The notes: a model not told the origin generated them from the letters alone. A DNA stretch of 64,000 nt from Pseudobutyrivibrio ruminis (GCF_015057245.1 NZ_SVET01000001.1:62001-126000), one strand, 5' to 3'; positions 55,511 through 63,973 are shown, counted from the first letter of the stretch. Program-made: numbers and translations.

Positions 55511-55537
55511 AGGATTAGGTATACACCCACTAATCCT
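55511..55537 (-). other. 5' leader hairpin of the DUF5717-like operon
   Basis: AGGATTAG (55511-55518) pairs with CTAATCCT (55530-55537) around an 11-base loop. It lies within the transcribed leader, a few bases upstream of the ribosome-binding site of the TTG start. Confidence 0.5.
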
Positions 55538-55553
55538 AGCATATTCTTTTCAA

Positions 55554-55581
55554 ATTATAGCACAACATGTTGTGTTTTCAA
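55554..55581 (-). promoter_or_regulatory. Promoter of the four-gene operon with palindromic operator in the spacer
   Basis: Minus-strand TTGAAA (55576-55581), a 16-bp spacer and a perfect TATAAT (55554-55559). Inside the spacer is a perfect 14-bp palindrome CACAACATGTTGTG (55561-55574), well placed for a dimeric repressor or MerR-type regulator to control the operon. Confidence 0.6.
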
Positions 55582-55651
55582 ACGAAATAGAAACAAAAAG
55601 ATGGATATTTGTTAAACGTGGTGCTACTATATAAAAAACGAGGTGATAGGC

Positions 55652-56740
55652 ATGATTAAACACAAAGACCACTTCCATGGAAGTGATTTAGAAAAAATTG
55701 AACAAATCTACGGAATTAAAAAAGAAAACATCATTAGCTTCTCTGCTAATGTTAATCCACTTGGGATTTCTCCTAAATTAAGAGAAGGAATCAAGGAGCA
55801 AATCGATTGCATTACAACATACCCTGACAGAGATTACGTACAGCTTCGTCAGTGCATTGCAAACTACTGCTCTACAGAGGTTGAAAACATAATTGTAGGA
55901 AATGGTTCAACAGAGCTGATTTCCCTTTTCATCCAGATTCAGCAGCCTAAAAAGGCTCTTATTTTGGGACCAACATACTCAGAATACGAACGTGAAATCG
56001 CTTTATGCGGAGGTAAGACTATCTACTATCCTCTTCGTGAAGAAAATGATTTCGTACTTGATCCAGCTCATTTTATAAGCAAGCTATCAGAAGATATCGA
56101 TATGCTTATTATTTGCAATCCAAACAACCCTACAGGTACTGCAATTAACGTCCATGACATGCGTCTTATTCTTGATGCCTGCAAGGAAAGCGATATTTTT
56201 GTAATGGTAGATGAAACATACGTGGAATTTGCAGAAAATGTAAAAGAAATATCTGCAGTCAGTCTTACCAGAACCTATACAAACATCGCAATACTGAGAG
56301 GAACTTCCAAGTTCTTTGCAGCCCCTGGTCTTCGATTAGGCTATGCTATTTGTTCTAATTCCGATTTAATGCAGATTATGAACCAGCGTAAAGATCCATG
56401 GTCAATTAATTCAATCGCTGTAATAGCCGGCACTCTAATGTTTACTGATGAGGATTACATTCAAGAAACAAGAGATTTAATAAAATCAGAAAGAGACCGC
56501 TTGTTCAAGCTTTTTGATGAAAGTAGCCGTTTCAAGCCATATAAGCCACAGGGCAATTTCATGCTTTTAAAAATATTAGAAGACGGCATTACAAGTGGGG
56601 ATTTATTTGACAGATGTATTCGTCAGGGTCTCATGATCAGAGATTGTTCCACATTCCCTTATCTTGGCGAAAAATACATTAGAATTTGCTTTATGAATCC
56701 AGAAGATAATACAAAATTGGCTAGCCTTTTATTGGGCTAG
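55652..56740 (+). CDS. PLP-dependent aminotransferase-fold enzyme, CobD/HisC-like
   Basis: This protein of about 362 residues is a fold-type I PLP enzyme. It begins HKDHFHGSDLEKIEQIYGI and has ENIISFSANVNPLGIS, a pattern typical of CobD (threonine-phosphate decarboxylase) and close HisC relatives. Cofactor motifs are CNPNNPTGT, the PLP lysine in GTSKFFAAPGLRLGY, and a C-terminal Arg (YIRICF). No cobalamin or other histidine genes are adjacent. The ATG at 55652 follows GAGGTGAT. Its 3' end overlaps the GH25 gene by 12 bp. Whether it decarboxylates or transaminates is uncertain. Confidence 0.8.
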   Translation: MIKHKDHFHGSDLEKIEQIYGIKKENIISFSANVNPLGISPKLREGIKEQIDCITTYPDRDYVQLRQCIANYCSTEVENIIVGNGSTELISLFIQIQQPKKALILGPTYSEYEREIALCGGKTIYYPLREENDFVLDPAHFISKLSEDIDMLIICNPNNPTGTAINVHDMRLILDACKESDIFVMVDETYVEFAENVKEISAVSLTRTYTNIAILRGTSKFFAAPGLRLGYAICSNSDLMQIMNQRKDPWSINSIAVIAGTLMFTDEDYIQETRDLIKSERDRLFKLFDESSRFKPYKPQGNFMLLKILEDGITSGDLFDRCIRQGLMIRDCSTFPYLGEKYIRICFMNPEDNTKLASLLLG

Positions 56741-56744
56741 CCAA
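56713..56744 (-). terminator. Terminator in the overlapping convergent gene ends
   Basis: A perfect 10-bp stem (56717-56726 with 56735-56744) with an 8-base loop covers the stops of both convergent genes. TTTT follows on the minus strand; the plus side is AT-rich but lacks a T run. Confidence 0.6.
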
Positions 56745-57727
56745 ATATCTAAATCGACATTTCCATTTATTCCATTTACACTACCAGTTTCAGAGTACTG
56801 CCATATGTCAAACTCATATGGCCAGTAAAACTCTTTGTTATAACCAGCAAACCATTTCTTGTAATCAGTAAGCTGAGTAAAATCTAGAAGCATCGCTCCC
56901 ATTTCAGTATTATGATAAATCATTGAATCATATCCTGCATTCTGGACAGCCTCTAAAAAAGTAATAGTAAGTGCTGTTCTATCTTCTACTGTAAGGCTAT
57001 TTGTTCTAGCCTCGCTGTCGCTTACCTTTTCTACGTCAAATACAATTGGAAGCTGAAGTGTATATCCATCTAAAAGATTAAGAACAGTGGATGCTTCCTC
57101 TAATACTTCCGCCTGGGAAATAGCCTGCGAAAATACATAAACGCCAACATCAAGGCCTGCAGCTTGAGCTCCTTCGATGTTTTCGATACATTTTTCATCT
57201 ACAACGATTTTGCCTGTGCCATATCCTCTATAGACAGCTCTGACAAATACAAACTCAACACCATCGGCAGCAACTGCCTCCCAATCGATATCACCCTGAT
57301 GAGAAGAAACGTCTATTCCTTTTCTAGAAACAACCTGTCCGTCCACTACATAAGAATAAATGCCATTTTCATCTTCCTGAAGATTATTAATATCGAAAGA
57401 ATTCTTAGGAAGCGAGTCATTAACTGGAACAAAATTGTATTTGGAATTTGCTGCAACAACAATATACTCCGGGTAAAGAGACTTCAAAACAGAAATAATT
57501 GTGTTCCCCTCTTCTAATGATTCTTTGATGGAATCAAGAACACTTTTCTGGCCCTCAGCCTTTGCCTCATCTACAAGCTCCTCAACCTGAGCACTGGAAT
57601 AAGTCTCACCTTCTTGAACCTGTATTCTGCTATGTGTATCAGCAACTATATAAATAATGCCAACTGCTATCAAAGTAAAAAATATTGATAATGTAGATAC
57701 CAATATATATCTAAGCGCTCTTTTCAT
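56729..57727 (-). CDS. Membrane-anchored GH25 (lysozyme-type) muramidase
   Basis: This protein of about 332 residues has an N-terminal transmembrane helix (YILVSTLSIFFTLIAVGIIYIV), a helical/stalk region (about 35-110), and a GH25 domain. The domain has GIDVSSHQGDIDWEAV, the VFDVEKV strand with the acid residues, and the Trp-rich end WLAQ. Members cut N-acetylmuramic acid-GlcNAc bonds. The start is ambiguous: ATG at 57725-57727 or GTG two codons upstream. The upstream GNAT gene ends just beside it. Confidence 0.9.
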   Translation of the reverse strand: MKRALRYILVSTLSIFFTLIAVGIIYIVADTHSRIQVQEGETYSSAQVEELVDEAKAEGQKSVLDSIKESLEEGNTIISVLKSLYPEYIVVAANSKYNFVPVNDSLPKNSFDINNLQEDENGIYSYVVDGQVVSRKGIDVSSHQGDIDWEAVAADGVEFVFVRAVYRGYGTGKIVVDEKCIENIEGAQAAGLDVGVYVFSQAISQAEVLEEASTVLNLLDGYTLQLPIVFDVEKVSDSEARTNSLTVEDRTALTITFLEAVQNAGYDSMIYHNTEMGAMLLDFTQLTDYKKWFAGYNKEFYWPYEFDIWQYSETGSVNGINGNVDLDIWLAQ

Positions 57728-57732
57728 AACCA

Positions 57733-58257
57733 CTATTTGCTAGGCATATCATTCAAATCACCGATTTGTTTTCTATACCACACAATCCCTTTCCATTCTC
57801 CGAATTTGTAACCTATATCTGTAAAATGACCTACCTCTTCAAATCCCAAAGCCTGGTGGAACTTGATGCTAGGCTCATTGTCATCTGTAATAACTCCGTA
57901 CATGAATTTATATCCCATATCAGAAAGACGCTTCTGAAGCTCACCATATAAGGCCTTTCCTATTCCAGATTGCTTAGGAACATCAGGTGCTAAATATATA
58001 GTCGTCTCCACTGAATATTTATATGCATCATGATGACGAACCCTGCCGCCATAAGCCATACCAATCACCTTACCTTCGGAATCACAAGCAACAATGTAAG
58101 GATAATCCTTTTTTGTTTCGATAATAGACTGTTCGTAGTCTTCAACTGAGCCATTTACCTCTGTGAAAGTAACAAAAGTATTTGCAACATAGTATCCGTA
58201 GATGTCGCAAATCGAAGCGGCATCGGCAATTTCAGCCTCTCTAATATAAAATTCCAT
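57733..58257 (-). CDS. GNAT-family N-acetyltransferase, phosphinothricin-acetyltransferase-like
   Basis: This protein of about 174 residues has a GNAT fold. It begins IREAEIADAASICDIYGYYV and shows the TFTEVNGS segment, the acetyl-CoA loop APDVPKQSGIGKALYGEL, and NEPSIKFHQALGFEEVGHF. The combination resembles PAT/YncA-type amino-acid or methionine sulfoximine acetyltransferases. Substrate is not certain. I use the ATG at 58255-58257; the RBS sits too close to the earlier ATG. Confidence 0.9.
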   Translation of the reverse strand: MEFYIREAEIADAASICDIYGYYVANTFVTFTEVNGSVEDYEQSIIETKKDYPYIVACDSEGKVIGMAYGGRVRHHDAYKYSVETTIYLAPDVPKQSGIGKALYGELQKRLSDMGYKFMYGVITDDNEPSIKFHQALGFEEVGHFTDIGYKFGEWKGIVWYRKQIGDLNDMPSK

Positions 58258-58387
58258 CATGTCCTCCTAAATTAGCCGGTAAAAAAATCATAACAAAGGC
58301 ATACTAATAATTCAATATTTTTCCTTTACAAATACCTATAATAGCTATATAACAATTAGAAGAAAATAGAAAGAAAAGGTTATTACA

Positions 58388-59035
58388 ATGAAATACGACA
58401 CAATACTATTTGACTTAGATGGTACACTTTTGTACACACTTGAGGATTTAACTGATTCCATTAATCATACACTTACAGAATATGGATTGCCAACTCACCC
58501 AATTGAAAACGTCAGACGATTCGTAGGAAACGGACTTAGAATGTTGGTTGTAAGAGCATTACCTGATGGCGAAAATTACGATAAATTCGACCAGTTTTTC
58601 GCTGACTTTGTAGATTACTACAACAGTCACAACCGTGTAAAAACAAAGCCATATGATGGCATCCTAGAAACTACTAAAGAACTATCTGAAATGGGTATCA
58701 AAATGGCAATCGTTACCAACAAGGGGCAAACAGCCAGCAATTCCCTACTAGATGACTTCTTTAAGCCATATATAAATATTGTTATCGGTGATGATGGAAG
58801 TCACAAAAGAAAGCCTGATCCAGAGCCAATCAATCTAGCTCTTGAAGCATTAGATATAAAAGATAAATCGTCAGTTTTATATGTTGGCGATTCTGATGTA
58901 GATGCTGCCACTGCTATTAACTCAGGGCTCGATTATATCTTATGTACATATGGATTCCGCGATATGGATGATTTAAAGGAATTCTCACCTGTCGCATTTA
59001 TCGATTCAATCAACAAAATCAAAGAATATCTATAA
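58388..59035 (+). CDS. HAD-family phosphatase, phosphoglycolate phosphatase-like
   Basis: This 215-residue protein has the HAD motifs: nucleophile in FDLDGTLLYTLEDL (Asp9, Asp11), Thr in IVTNKGQT, Lys in KRKPDPEP, and acidic GDSDVDAATA. The helical cap lies near residues 17-82, as in the PGP/Gph subgroup. It may remove 2-phosphoglycolate or a related sugar or nucleotide phosphate. It stands alone on the plus strand and converges with the D,D-carboxypeptidase gene, whose terminator lies between them. Confidence 0.92.
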   Translation: MKYDTILFDLDGTLLYTLEDLTDSINHTLTEYGLPTHPIENVRRFVGNGLRMLVVRALPDGENYDKFDQFFADFVDYYNSHNRVKTKPYDGILETTKELSEMGIKMAIVTNKGQTASNSLLDDFFKPYINIVIGDDGSHKRKPDPEPINLALEALDIKDKSSVLYVGDSDVDAATAINSGLDYILCTYGFRDMDDLKEFSPVAFIDSINKIKEYL

Positions 59036-59064
59036 AAAGAAAAGGCCTACTGCGTGTAGGCCTT
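59036..59064 (-). terminator. Terminator of the dacA gene, overlapping its end
   Basis: A perfect 9-bp stem (59042-59050 with 59056-59064) with a 5-base loop contains the dacA stop codon. CTTTTT follows on the minus strand. On the plus strand no comparable T run follows. Confidence 0.7.
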
Positions 59065-60180
59065 ATATATATCTACGTGATCATAAATGCATCTCCAAGA
59101 GCTTGAAGACTTTGCTGTACAGCATATGTATTCAGTTCCATCATCAGCTATCATAGAGCTGACAGCACAGTTTCCAGATTCATCAACATATCCAGTCTTA
59201 GCGCCCTCAATGGTGCCTCCAATATCCTTATCCTCAATTCTACGCAAGAACCAATTAGATATTGTAATTCCCTCAGGATTAACATTTGTAGCTGTAGAAT
59301 TATAAACCTTAGTGGTAAGAACCTCTTTGCATAACTCATTGTCCAATGCCGCCATCATAATAATTGACATATCATATGGAGTACTATAATGCTCATCACT
59401 ATGGAATCCTACAGGGTTTGTAAAATGAGTGCCAGTAAGTCCTAATGCCGAAACCTCTTCATTCATCATAGTAACAAAGCTATCTACATCTCCTGCTACA
59501 TACATAGCCAGCTGAGCCGCAGCATCGCCACCTGAAGGAAGAATCGTTCCATAGAACAAATCCTTTACAGTAACCTCTTCATCCTCAACAAAACCAGAAG
59601 TAGAACCACCACCTGCATATGAATAATCAATAGCCTCGTGGGACATGGTAACAGTTTCGTTAAGCTGTTCCTCAGTTAGATTATTAGCCGCAACCAGAAC
59701 AGTCATTACCTTTGTCATAGATGCTGGAACAATCTTTTCATAGGAGTTTCTAGTACCAACTATTTCCTTTGTGTCATTGTTAATTAAAATAGCATATTCA
59801 CTGACTACATCTCCGCCAATAGAAATAGTTGAACTTGTTTCTGCTGCCGAGTATACGCCAGAAGAACTACTTGTTTCTTCTGATTCAGTCTCTGTCTCTG
59901 TTTCCTGATTAGGATCTTCTGAAGCACCTGTACTTACCTTAAGCCCAGTAGACTTTTCTTCAGATGCATCAGATGCAGATTCAGTAACACTTTCCTCTGC
60001 AGCAACTCGCATAGTATCATCAGTACCTTTTATATGGGAAACAATTAGACCACCGATAATAACGATGGCTAAAGAAATTGCTCCAAGTTCAGAATAAACC
60101 TGGATTCTTCGTATAAGTTTTCTTCTTTTACGATAAGCTCTACGCTCCTCGTTTGTCATGTGTCGTGTAGATTTTGCCAT
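59047..60180 (-). CDS. dacA: D-alanyl-D-alanine carboxypeptidase (DacA/PBP5-like)
   Basis: This protein of about 377 residues has a cytoplasmic Arg/Lys-rich N tail, one transmembrane anchor near residues 26-48, a Ser/Thr/Glu-rich stalk (about 50-120), and a peptidase S11 domain. The SxxK motif is PASMTKVM and the KTG motif is EGAKTGYV. The SxN position reads SGGDAA instead of SGNDA, which is a change. It trims the terminal D-Ala of peptidoglycan stems outside the cell. The ATG at 60178-60180 follows GGTGGAGAG. No C-terminal amphipathic helix is evident, as anchoring is at the N terminus. Confidence 0.9.
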   Translation of the reverse strand: MAKSTRHMTNEERRAYRKRRKLIRRIQVYSELGAISLAIVIIGGLIVSHIKGTDDTMRVAAEESVTESASDASEEKSTGLKVSTGASEDPNQETETETESEETSSSSGVYSAAETSSTISIGGDVVSEYAILINNDTKEIVGTRNSYEKIVPASMTKVMTVLVAANNLTEEQLNETVTMSHEAIDYSYAGGGSTSGFVEDEEVTVKDLFYGTILPSGGDAAAQLAMYVAGDVDSFVTMMNEEVSALGLTGTHFTNPVGFHSDEHYSTPYDMSIIMMAALDNELCKEVLTTKVYNSTATNVNPEGITISNWFLRRIEDKDIGGTIEGAKTGYVDESGNCAVSSMIADDGTEYICCTAKSSSSWRCIYDHVDIYKAYTQ

Positions 60181-60208
60181 AATATTACTCTCCACCCTTT
60201 ATGATTTA

Positions 60209-60237
60209 ATTCTAACATCCGAAAGGAGCCTCGACAA
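60209..60237 (-). promoter_or_regulatory. Candidate promoter of dacA
   Basis: Minus-strand TTGTCG (60232-60237), a 17-bp spacer and TAGAAT (60209-60214). The -35 box matches at four of six positions. Confidence 0.4.
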
Positions 60238-60267
60238 TTTAGAACGTAATTTCTGTTAAATATAACG

Positions 60268-60299
60268 AAAGTCCCATTTCACAATGTGAAATGAGACTT
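60268..60299 (-). terminator. Terminator of ssrA (tmRNA)
   Basis: A hairpin of about 14 bp (60268-60282 with 60286-60299) begins just after a T run that follows the tmRNA 3' end. Downstream T content is only moderate. Confidence 0.55.
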
Positions 60300-60306
60300 A
60301 AAAAAG

Positions 60307-60645
60307 TGGACTAGACGGGAGTCGAACCCGTGTCCAAAAGCCAATTCCCGGCCCTTCTACGAGTGTAGTTTGTAATTTTACATTCCCTCCACACAGCTCT
60401 TACAAACAAGATATGTGCTTTAGTAGCTTCATGATACGCCCACTATCGCAAAGCTTTGATAGCGTCGTTTCCTACAGAGTCGAAGTCTGGGTCCTAAGGT
60501 GTAGGTGCCCTAGGTCAGACTGCCGCAACTAGGCAGCGTATGCTAAATTATCTTCAGCGTTTAATTTTAAGTTTGGCCATTTAACCCATTACCGTGGGAC
60601 TCGCTTCTTCCGCTGCATGACCCCTGTCGAAACCATTACTAGCCC
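60307..60645 (-). ncRNA. ssrA: Transfer-messenger RNA (tmRNA)
   Basis: The 339-nt RNA has a tRNA-Ala-like end. Its 5' GGGCTAG pairs with 3' CTAGTCC (60639-60645 with 60308-60314), with the G3-U70 wobble that marks alanine identity, then a discriminator A. The T arm reads GGACACGGGTTCGACTCCCG. The CCA end is not encoded; CTTTTT follows. The mRNA-like part gives an open frame ending NAEDNLAYAA before TAG, a typical degradation tag; the resume codon is not certain (CCA or AAC in frame). It rescues stalled ribosomes with SmpB. Only 7 bp separate it from maf, so processing from a longer transcript is likely. Confidence 0.93.
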
Positions 60646-60652
60646 TTACAGT

Positions 60653-61195
60653 TTACAGCGACCTATAAACTTTAGCCAAAGGTAAACCAACAACGTTATT
60701 GTAATCACCTTTAATCTCCTTAACTAAAACAGCACCTTTGCCCTGAATGCCATAGGCGCCAGCCTTATCCATTGGCTCACCTGTAGCGATGTATTTTTTA
60801 ATCAATTCAGGACTGTTCTCATACATAACAACTTCAGTACATTCTGCGAATGTATTGATATTTCCTGTCTCGTCAACGATAGCCACTCCAGTATACACCT
60901 GATGAGTATTTCCTGACAAGCGCGAAAGCATTAAAAATGCATCTTTTTCATCTTTGGGCTTTCCAAGTATCTTGCCATCGTAGGCAACAACTGTATCTGC
61001 AGCCAGAACAACCCTGCCAGGATTCTTATCAGCTATAGCTTTTGCCTTAAGCAGGCTTAAGTCCATAACGACTTCATCCGGCTTAGTTTTGTCTGTAACT
61101 TCTTCTACATTGGCAGCCTGCACTTCAAAATCGATACCGACCTGTTGTAAAAGTTCTTTTCTTCGTGGTGAGTTGGATGCAAGTATAATCTTCAT
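60653..61195 (-). CDS. maf: Maf family nucleoside triphosphate pyrophosphatase
   Basis: This 180-residue protein has the Maf signature SNSPRRKELLQQVG at the N terminus, the KA.A/ADTVV block (VVLAADTVVAYDGKILGKP), and GAYGIQGKGAVLVKEIKGDYNNVVGLP near the C terminus. Maf proteins hydrolyse non-canonical or canonical dTTP/UTP and are linked to cell division. Its start overlaps the smpB stop by one base. It lies between smpB and ssrA on one transcript. Confidence 0.94.
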   Translation of the reverse strand: MKIILASNSPRRKELLQQVGIDFEVQAANVEEVTDKTKPDEVVMDLSLLKAKAIADKNPGRVVLAADTVVAYDGKILGKPKDEKDAFLMLSRLSGNTHQVYTGVAIVDETGNINTFAECTEVVMYENSPELIKKYIATGEPMDKAGAYGIQGKGAVLVKEIKGDYNNVVGLPLAKVYRSL

Positions 61196-61662
61196 TAGCC
61201 TAAATTCCTTATCTTAAAGTCTCTTTCTGCTTCGCGCTTCATATCCTTCTTCTGAATATCAGCACGCTTATCGTATAGCTTCTTACCTTTAGCCAAGGCA
61301 ACCTTTACCTTTACAAGGCCATTATTAAGATAAACCTCAATAGGAACGATAGTATAACCATTTTCCTTGATTTTGCTAAGCAAGCGATTAATCTCTGACT
61401 TGTGAAGCAAAAGCTTACGAGGACGAAGTGGGTCTCTATTGAAAATATTACCCTTTTCATATGGATTTACGTGCATCTGATAAATAAACATCTCGCCATT
61501 ATCAATACGCACAAAAGCCTCCTTTATGGAACATTGACCAAGTCGCATAGATTTGACCTCAGTTCCGTGAAGCTCTATTCCTGCCTCGTACTCCTCCTCG
61601 AGAAAGTACTCATGATAAGCTTTTTTATTATTTGCAATTAGTTTTCTGCCTTCTTTATTCAT
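61195..61662 (-). CDS. smpB: SsrA-binding protein
   Basis: This protein of about 155 residues has the SmpB oligonucleotide-binding barrel: NKKAYHEYFLEEEYEAGIELHGTEVKSMR, NPYEKGN, and a basic C-terminal tail KKDMKREAERDFKIRN. It binds the tRNA-like part of tmRNA and carries it to stalled ribosomes. The ATG at 61660-61662 behind TTGGAGC is preferred. The ssrA gene is only two genes away, and rnr lies directly upstream, so the rescue and decay factors are grouped. Confidence 0.96.
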   Translation of the reverse strand: MNKEGRKLIANNKKAYHEYFLEEEYEAGIELHGTEVKSMRLGQCSIKEAFVRIDNGEMFIYQMHVNPYEKGNIFNRDPLRPRKLLLHKSEINRLLSKIKENGYTIVPIEVYLNNGLVKVKVALAKGKKLYDKRADIQKKDMKREAERDFKIRNLG

Positions 61663-61677
61663 AATCTTTAGCTCCAA

Positions 61678-63933
61678 TTAAAAACGCTGAAATTCGGTAA
61701 GGATAAAATCGATAGTACGAGCTTGCTCATCAACAGAATCCAGTATTACTGTAACAGGCTGACCCAATTTAAAGGTACGACCTGTTCGCTCGCCAACAAG
61801 TGTAAGATTCTCTTCGATAAAATCATAATGATCATCATACAATGTCGATACGTGAACCAGACCTTCAACTGTATTTTCAAGCTCAACGTACATTCCCCAT
61901 CCTGTGACTGAAGAAATATTTCCAGTAAATTCCTGACCAATAAAATTCTTCATAAACTGAACCATTTTCAGTTTATCAACTTCTCTCTCACATTCCTCAG
62001 CTCTACGCTCAAGCTTGCTTGTTTCAAGTGCTACCTGTGGAAGAAGTGATTCATAATGAGAAACCTTTCTATCGTTCATCCTTCCTCGTAAATGATCCTT
62101 TATAATACGATGAATCTGTAAATCAGGATATCTACGAATTGGTGATGTAAAGTGACAATAGTACTGTGCAGCCAAACCAAAATGTCCCTTGCACTCTGTG
62201 TCGTATCTTGCCTGTTGCATACTTCTGAGAGTCATCTTTGTAATGACAGCCTCGTCCTCATGACCAGCCAAAGATTCTAACATCTTTTGGATTTCCTTTG
62301 GATGAATGCTGTCTTTATTTCCTTTAAGTGTATAACCACAAGCACCTAAGAAACGGCTTAATGACTGAATTTTCTCTGGGTCTGGAGCTCCATGAACACG
62401 ATATACAAATGGAGATTCCATGAGATTGAAGTGCTCTGCAACAGTTTCATTTGCAGCCAACATAAAATCTTCTATTAGTTTGTGCGCATCATTGCGCTCA
62501 TATGGTGCCAGACCTACAACCTTTCCTGACTCATCGATTACTATATGAGTCTCTGGGAAATCAAAATCTATAGCTCCTCTCTTCTTACGCTTTGCACGAA
62601 GAATCTGGGATAGCTTATACATTTGATCAATCATCTCGGTAACATCAGCGTATTCGCTACGTTTAACCTCATCACCAGTCATAATAGCAAATACATCAGT
62701 ATATGTCATACGATGATTGCTGTTTATTACAGATTCGCAAATATTGTGATCAATAAGCTCGCCCTTTGGATTGAATGTCATGATGCAAGAAAGGGCCAAT
62801 CTATCCTCTCCCTCATTCAAAGAACACATTCCATTTGAAAGGGTATGCGGAAGCATTGGAATAACTCTATCAGAAAGATAAACTGAAGTTCCTCGCTTAA
62901 GCGCTTCCACATCAAGTGCTGATGATTCCTGCACGTAATTTGTAACATCAGCAATATGAACTCCAAGAACGAAATTTTCCCCATCCATTTCAAGGGAAAC
63001 ACCATCATCGATATCCTTTGTATCCTCACCGTCAATCGTGATGACTGTCAAATCTCTAATGTCATTTCGTCCAGCTCTATCAGCTTCAGAAACAGGCTTA
63101 GCAACATTAGTAGCCTGCTTTAAAACCTTATCTGGAAACTCAGGATCAATACCAAAGCCTCTGACAATAGATAAAATATCTACTCCAGGATCATTCTTAT
63201 GACCAATGATTTCAGTAATGACACCCTCTGGCTTATGAGAATCATCGCCATAGTCATCAATGTGGCAAACTACCTTATGACCAGTAACAGCTCCCATATC
63301 CTTGCCAGCAGGAATGAAAATATCTCTATCTAATTTGTTGCTATCAGCAACTACAAAGCCAAATCCATTGCTTTTTTCATAAGTGCCCACAACATCTGAA
63401 AAACCGTGAGCAATAATACGAATAACACGAGCTTCCTGGCGTTTACCAGGAGCACCAAAGGTAAGAACAGCTGCTACTGTATCATCCTGCATAGCAAAAG
63501 CCGTGTTATCTCTGCTAACAAAATAGTCTTCGTCGCTTCCCTCAACCTCAATAAAACCATATCCATCTTTATGAGATATAAATCTGCCAATAATATCAGG
63601 CTCAAGATTCTCATTCTTTGGACGATTTGCATTCTTTGCAACCTGATTAAGAGACTGCTTCTTAGCAGCTACTTCTGCTTTTGAAGGTTTCTTTGATTTA
63701 TGATCTTTTAGCTTTATGAATTTAGGTCTGTTTTCAGCAATCTGATATTTGCCACGCTTTGTAATTTCTACCTGTCCCTCGTCAACAAGCTCTTGCAGAA
63801 CCTGCGCAAACTCGCTTCTTTTATCCTTCTCAACATCAAGAAGAATTTCAAGCTCCTTCTTTTTCATTGGAACATAAGCCTGACTTTTAAATACATCCAT
63901 CAGAAAATGCTTTTGTTTATCGAACTCTCTCAT
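61678..63933 (-). CDS. rnr: Ribonuclease R
   Basis: This protein of about 751 residues has an N-terminal winged helix, two cold-shock/OB domains, the catalytic RNB domain and a C-terminal S1 domain. In the RNB domain the metal aspartates lie in GEDTKDIDDGVSLE; the S1 domain includes GMYVELENTVEGLVHVSTL. It is a 3'-to-5' exoribonuclease that also degrades tmRNA-tagged, non-stop mRNA. The ATG at 63931-63933 follows AGGAGG with close (3 nt) spacing. The next gene, smpB, follows 15 bp later, an order common in Firmicutes. Confidence 0.96.
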   Translation of the reverse strand: MREFDKQKHFLMDVFKSQAYVPMKKKELEILLDVEKDKRSEFAQVLQELVDEGQVEITKRGKYQIAENRPKFIKLKDHKSKKPSKAEVAAKKQSLNQVAKNANRPKNENLEPDIIGRFISHKDGYGFIEVEGSDEDYFVSRDNTAFAMQDDTVAAVLTFGAPGKRQEARVIRIIAHGFSDVVGTYEKSNGFGFVVADSNKLDRDIFIPAGKDMGAVTGHKVVCHIDDYGDDSHKPEGVITEIIGHKNDPGVDILSIVRGFGIDPEFPDKVLKQATNVAKPVSEADRAGRNDIRDLTVITIDGEDTKDIDDGVSLEMDGENFVLGVHIADVTNYVQESSALDVEALKRGTSVYLSDRVIPMLPHTLSNGMCSLNEGEDRLALSCIMTFNPKGELIDHNICESVINSNHRMTYTDVFAIMTGDEVKRSEYADVTEMIDQMYKLSQILRAKRKKRGAIDFDFPETHIVIDESGKVVGLAPYERNDAHKLIEDFMLAANETVAEHFNLMESPFVYRVHGAPDPEKIQSLSRFLGACGYTLKGNKDSIHPKEIQKMLESLAGHEDEAVITKMTLRSMQQARYDTECKGHFGLAAQYYCHFTSPIRRYPDLQIHRIIKDHLRGRMNDRKVSHYESLLPQVALETSKLERRAEECEREVDKLKMVQFMKNFIGQEFTGNISSVTGWGMYVELENTVEGLVHVSTLYDDHYDFIEENLTLVGERTGRTFKLGQPVTVILDSVDEQARTIDFILTEFQRF

Positions 63934-63952
63934 AAACCTCCTAAACAACAAA

Positions 63953-63973
63953 TGCCACCCTTAAAGGGTGGCA
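63953..63973 (-). terminator. Terminator of an upstream gene beyond the right edge
   Basis: A 10-bp inverted repeat (63953-63962 with 63964-63973, about a 5-base effective loop) lies 20 bp upstream of the rnr start and is followed by a T-rich tract. It could end the gene beyond the window; in relatives secG is common there. The last 27 bases hold nothing I can assign. Confidence 0.55.
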
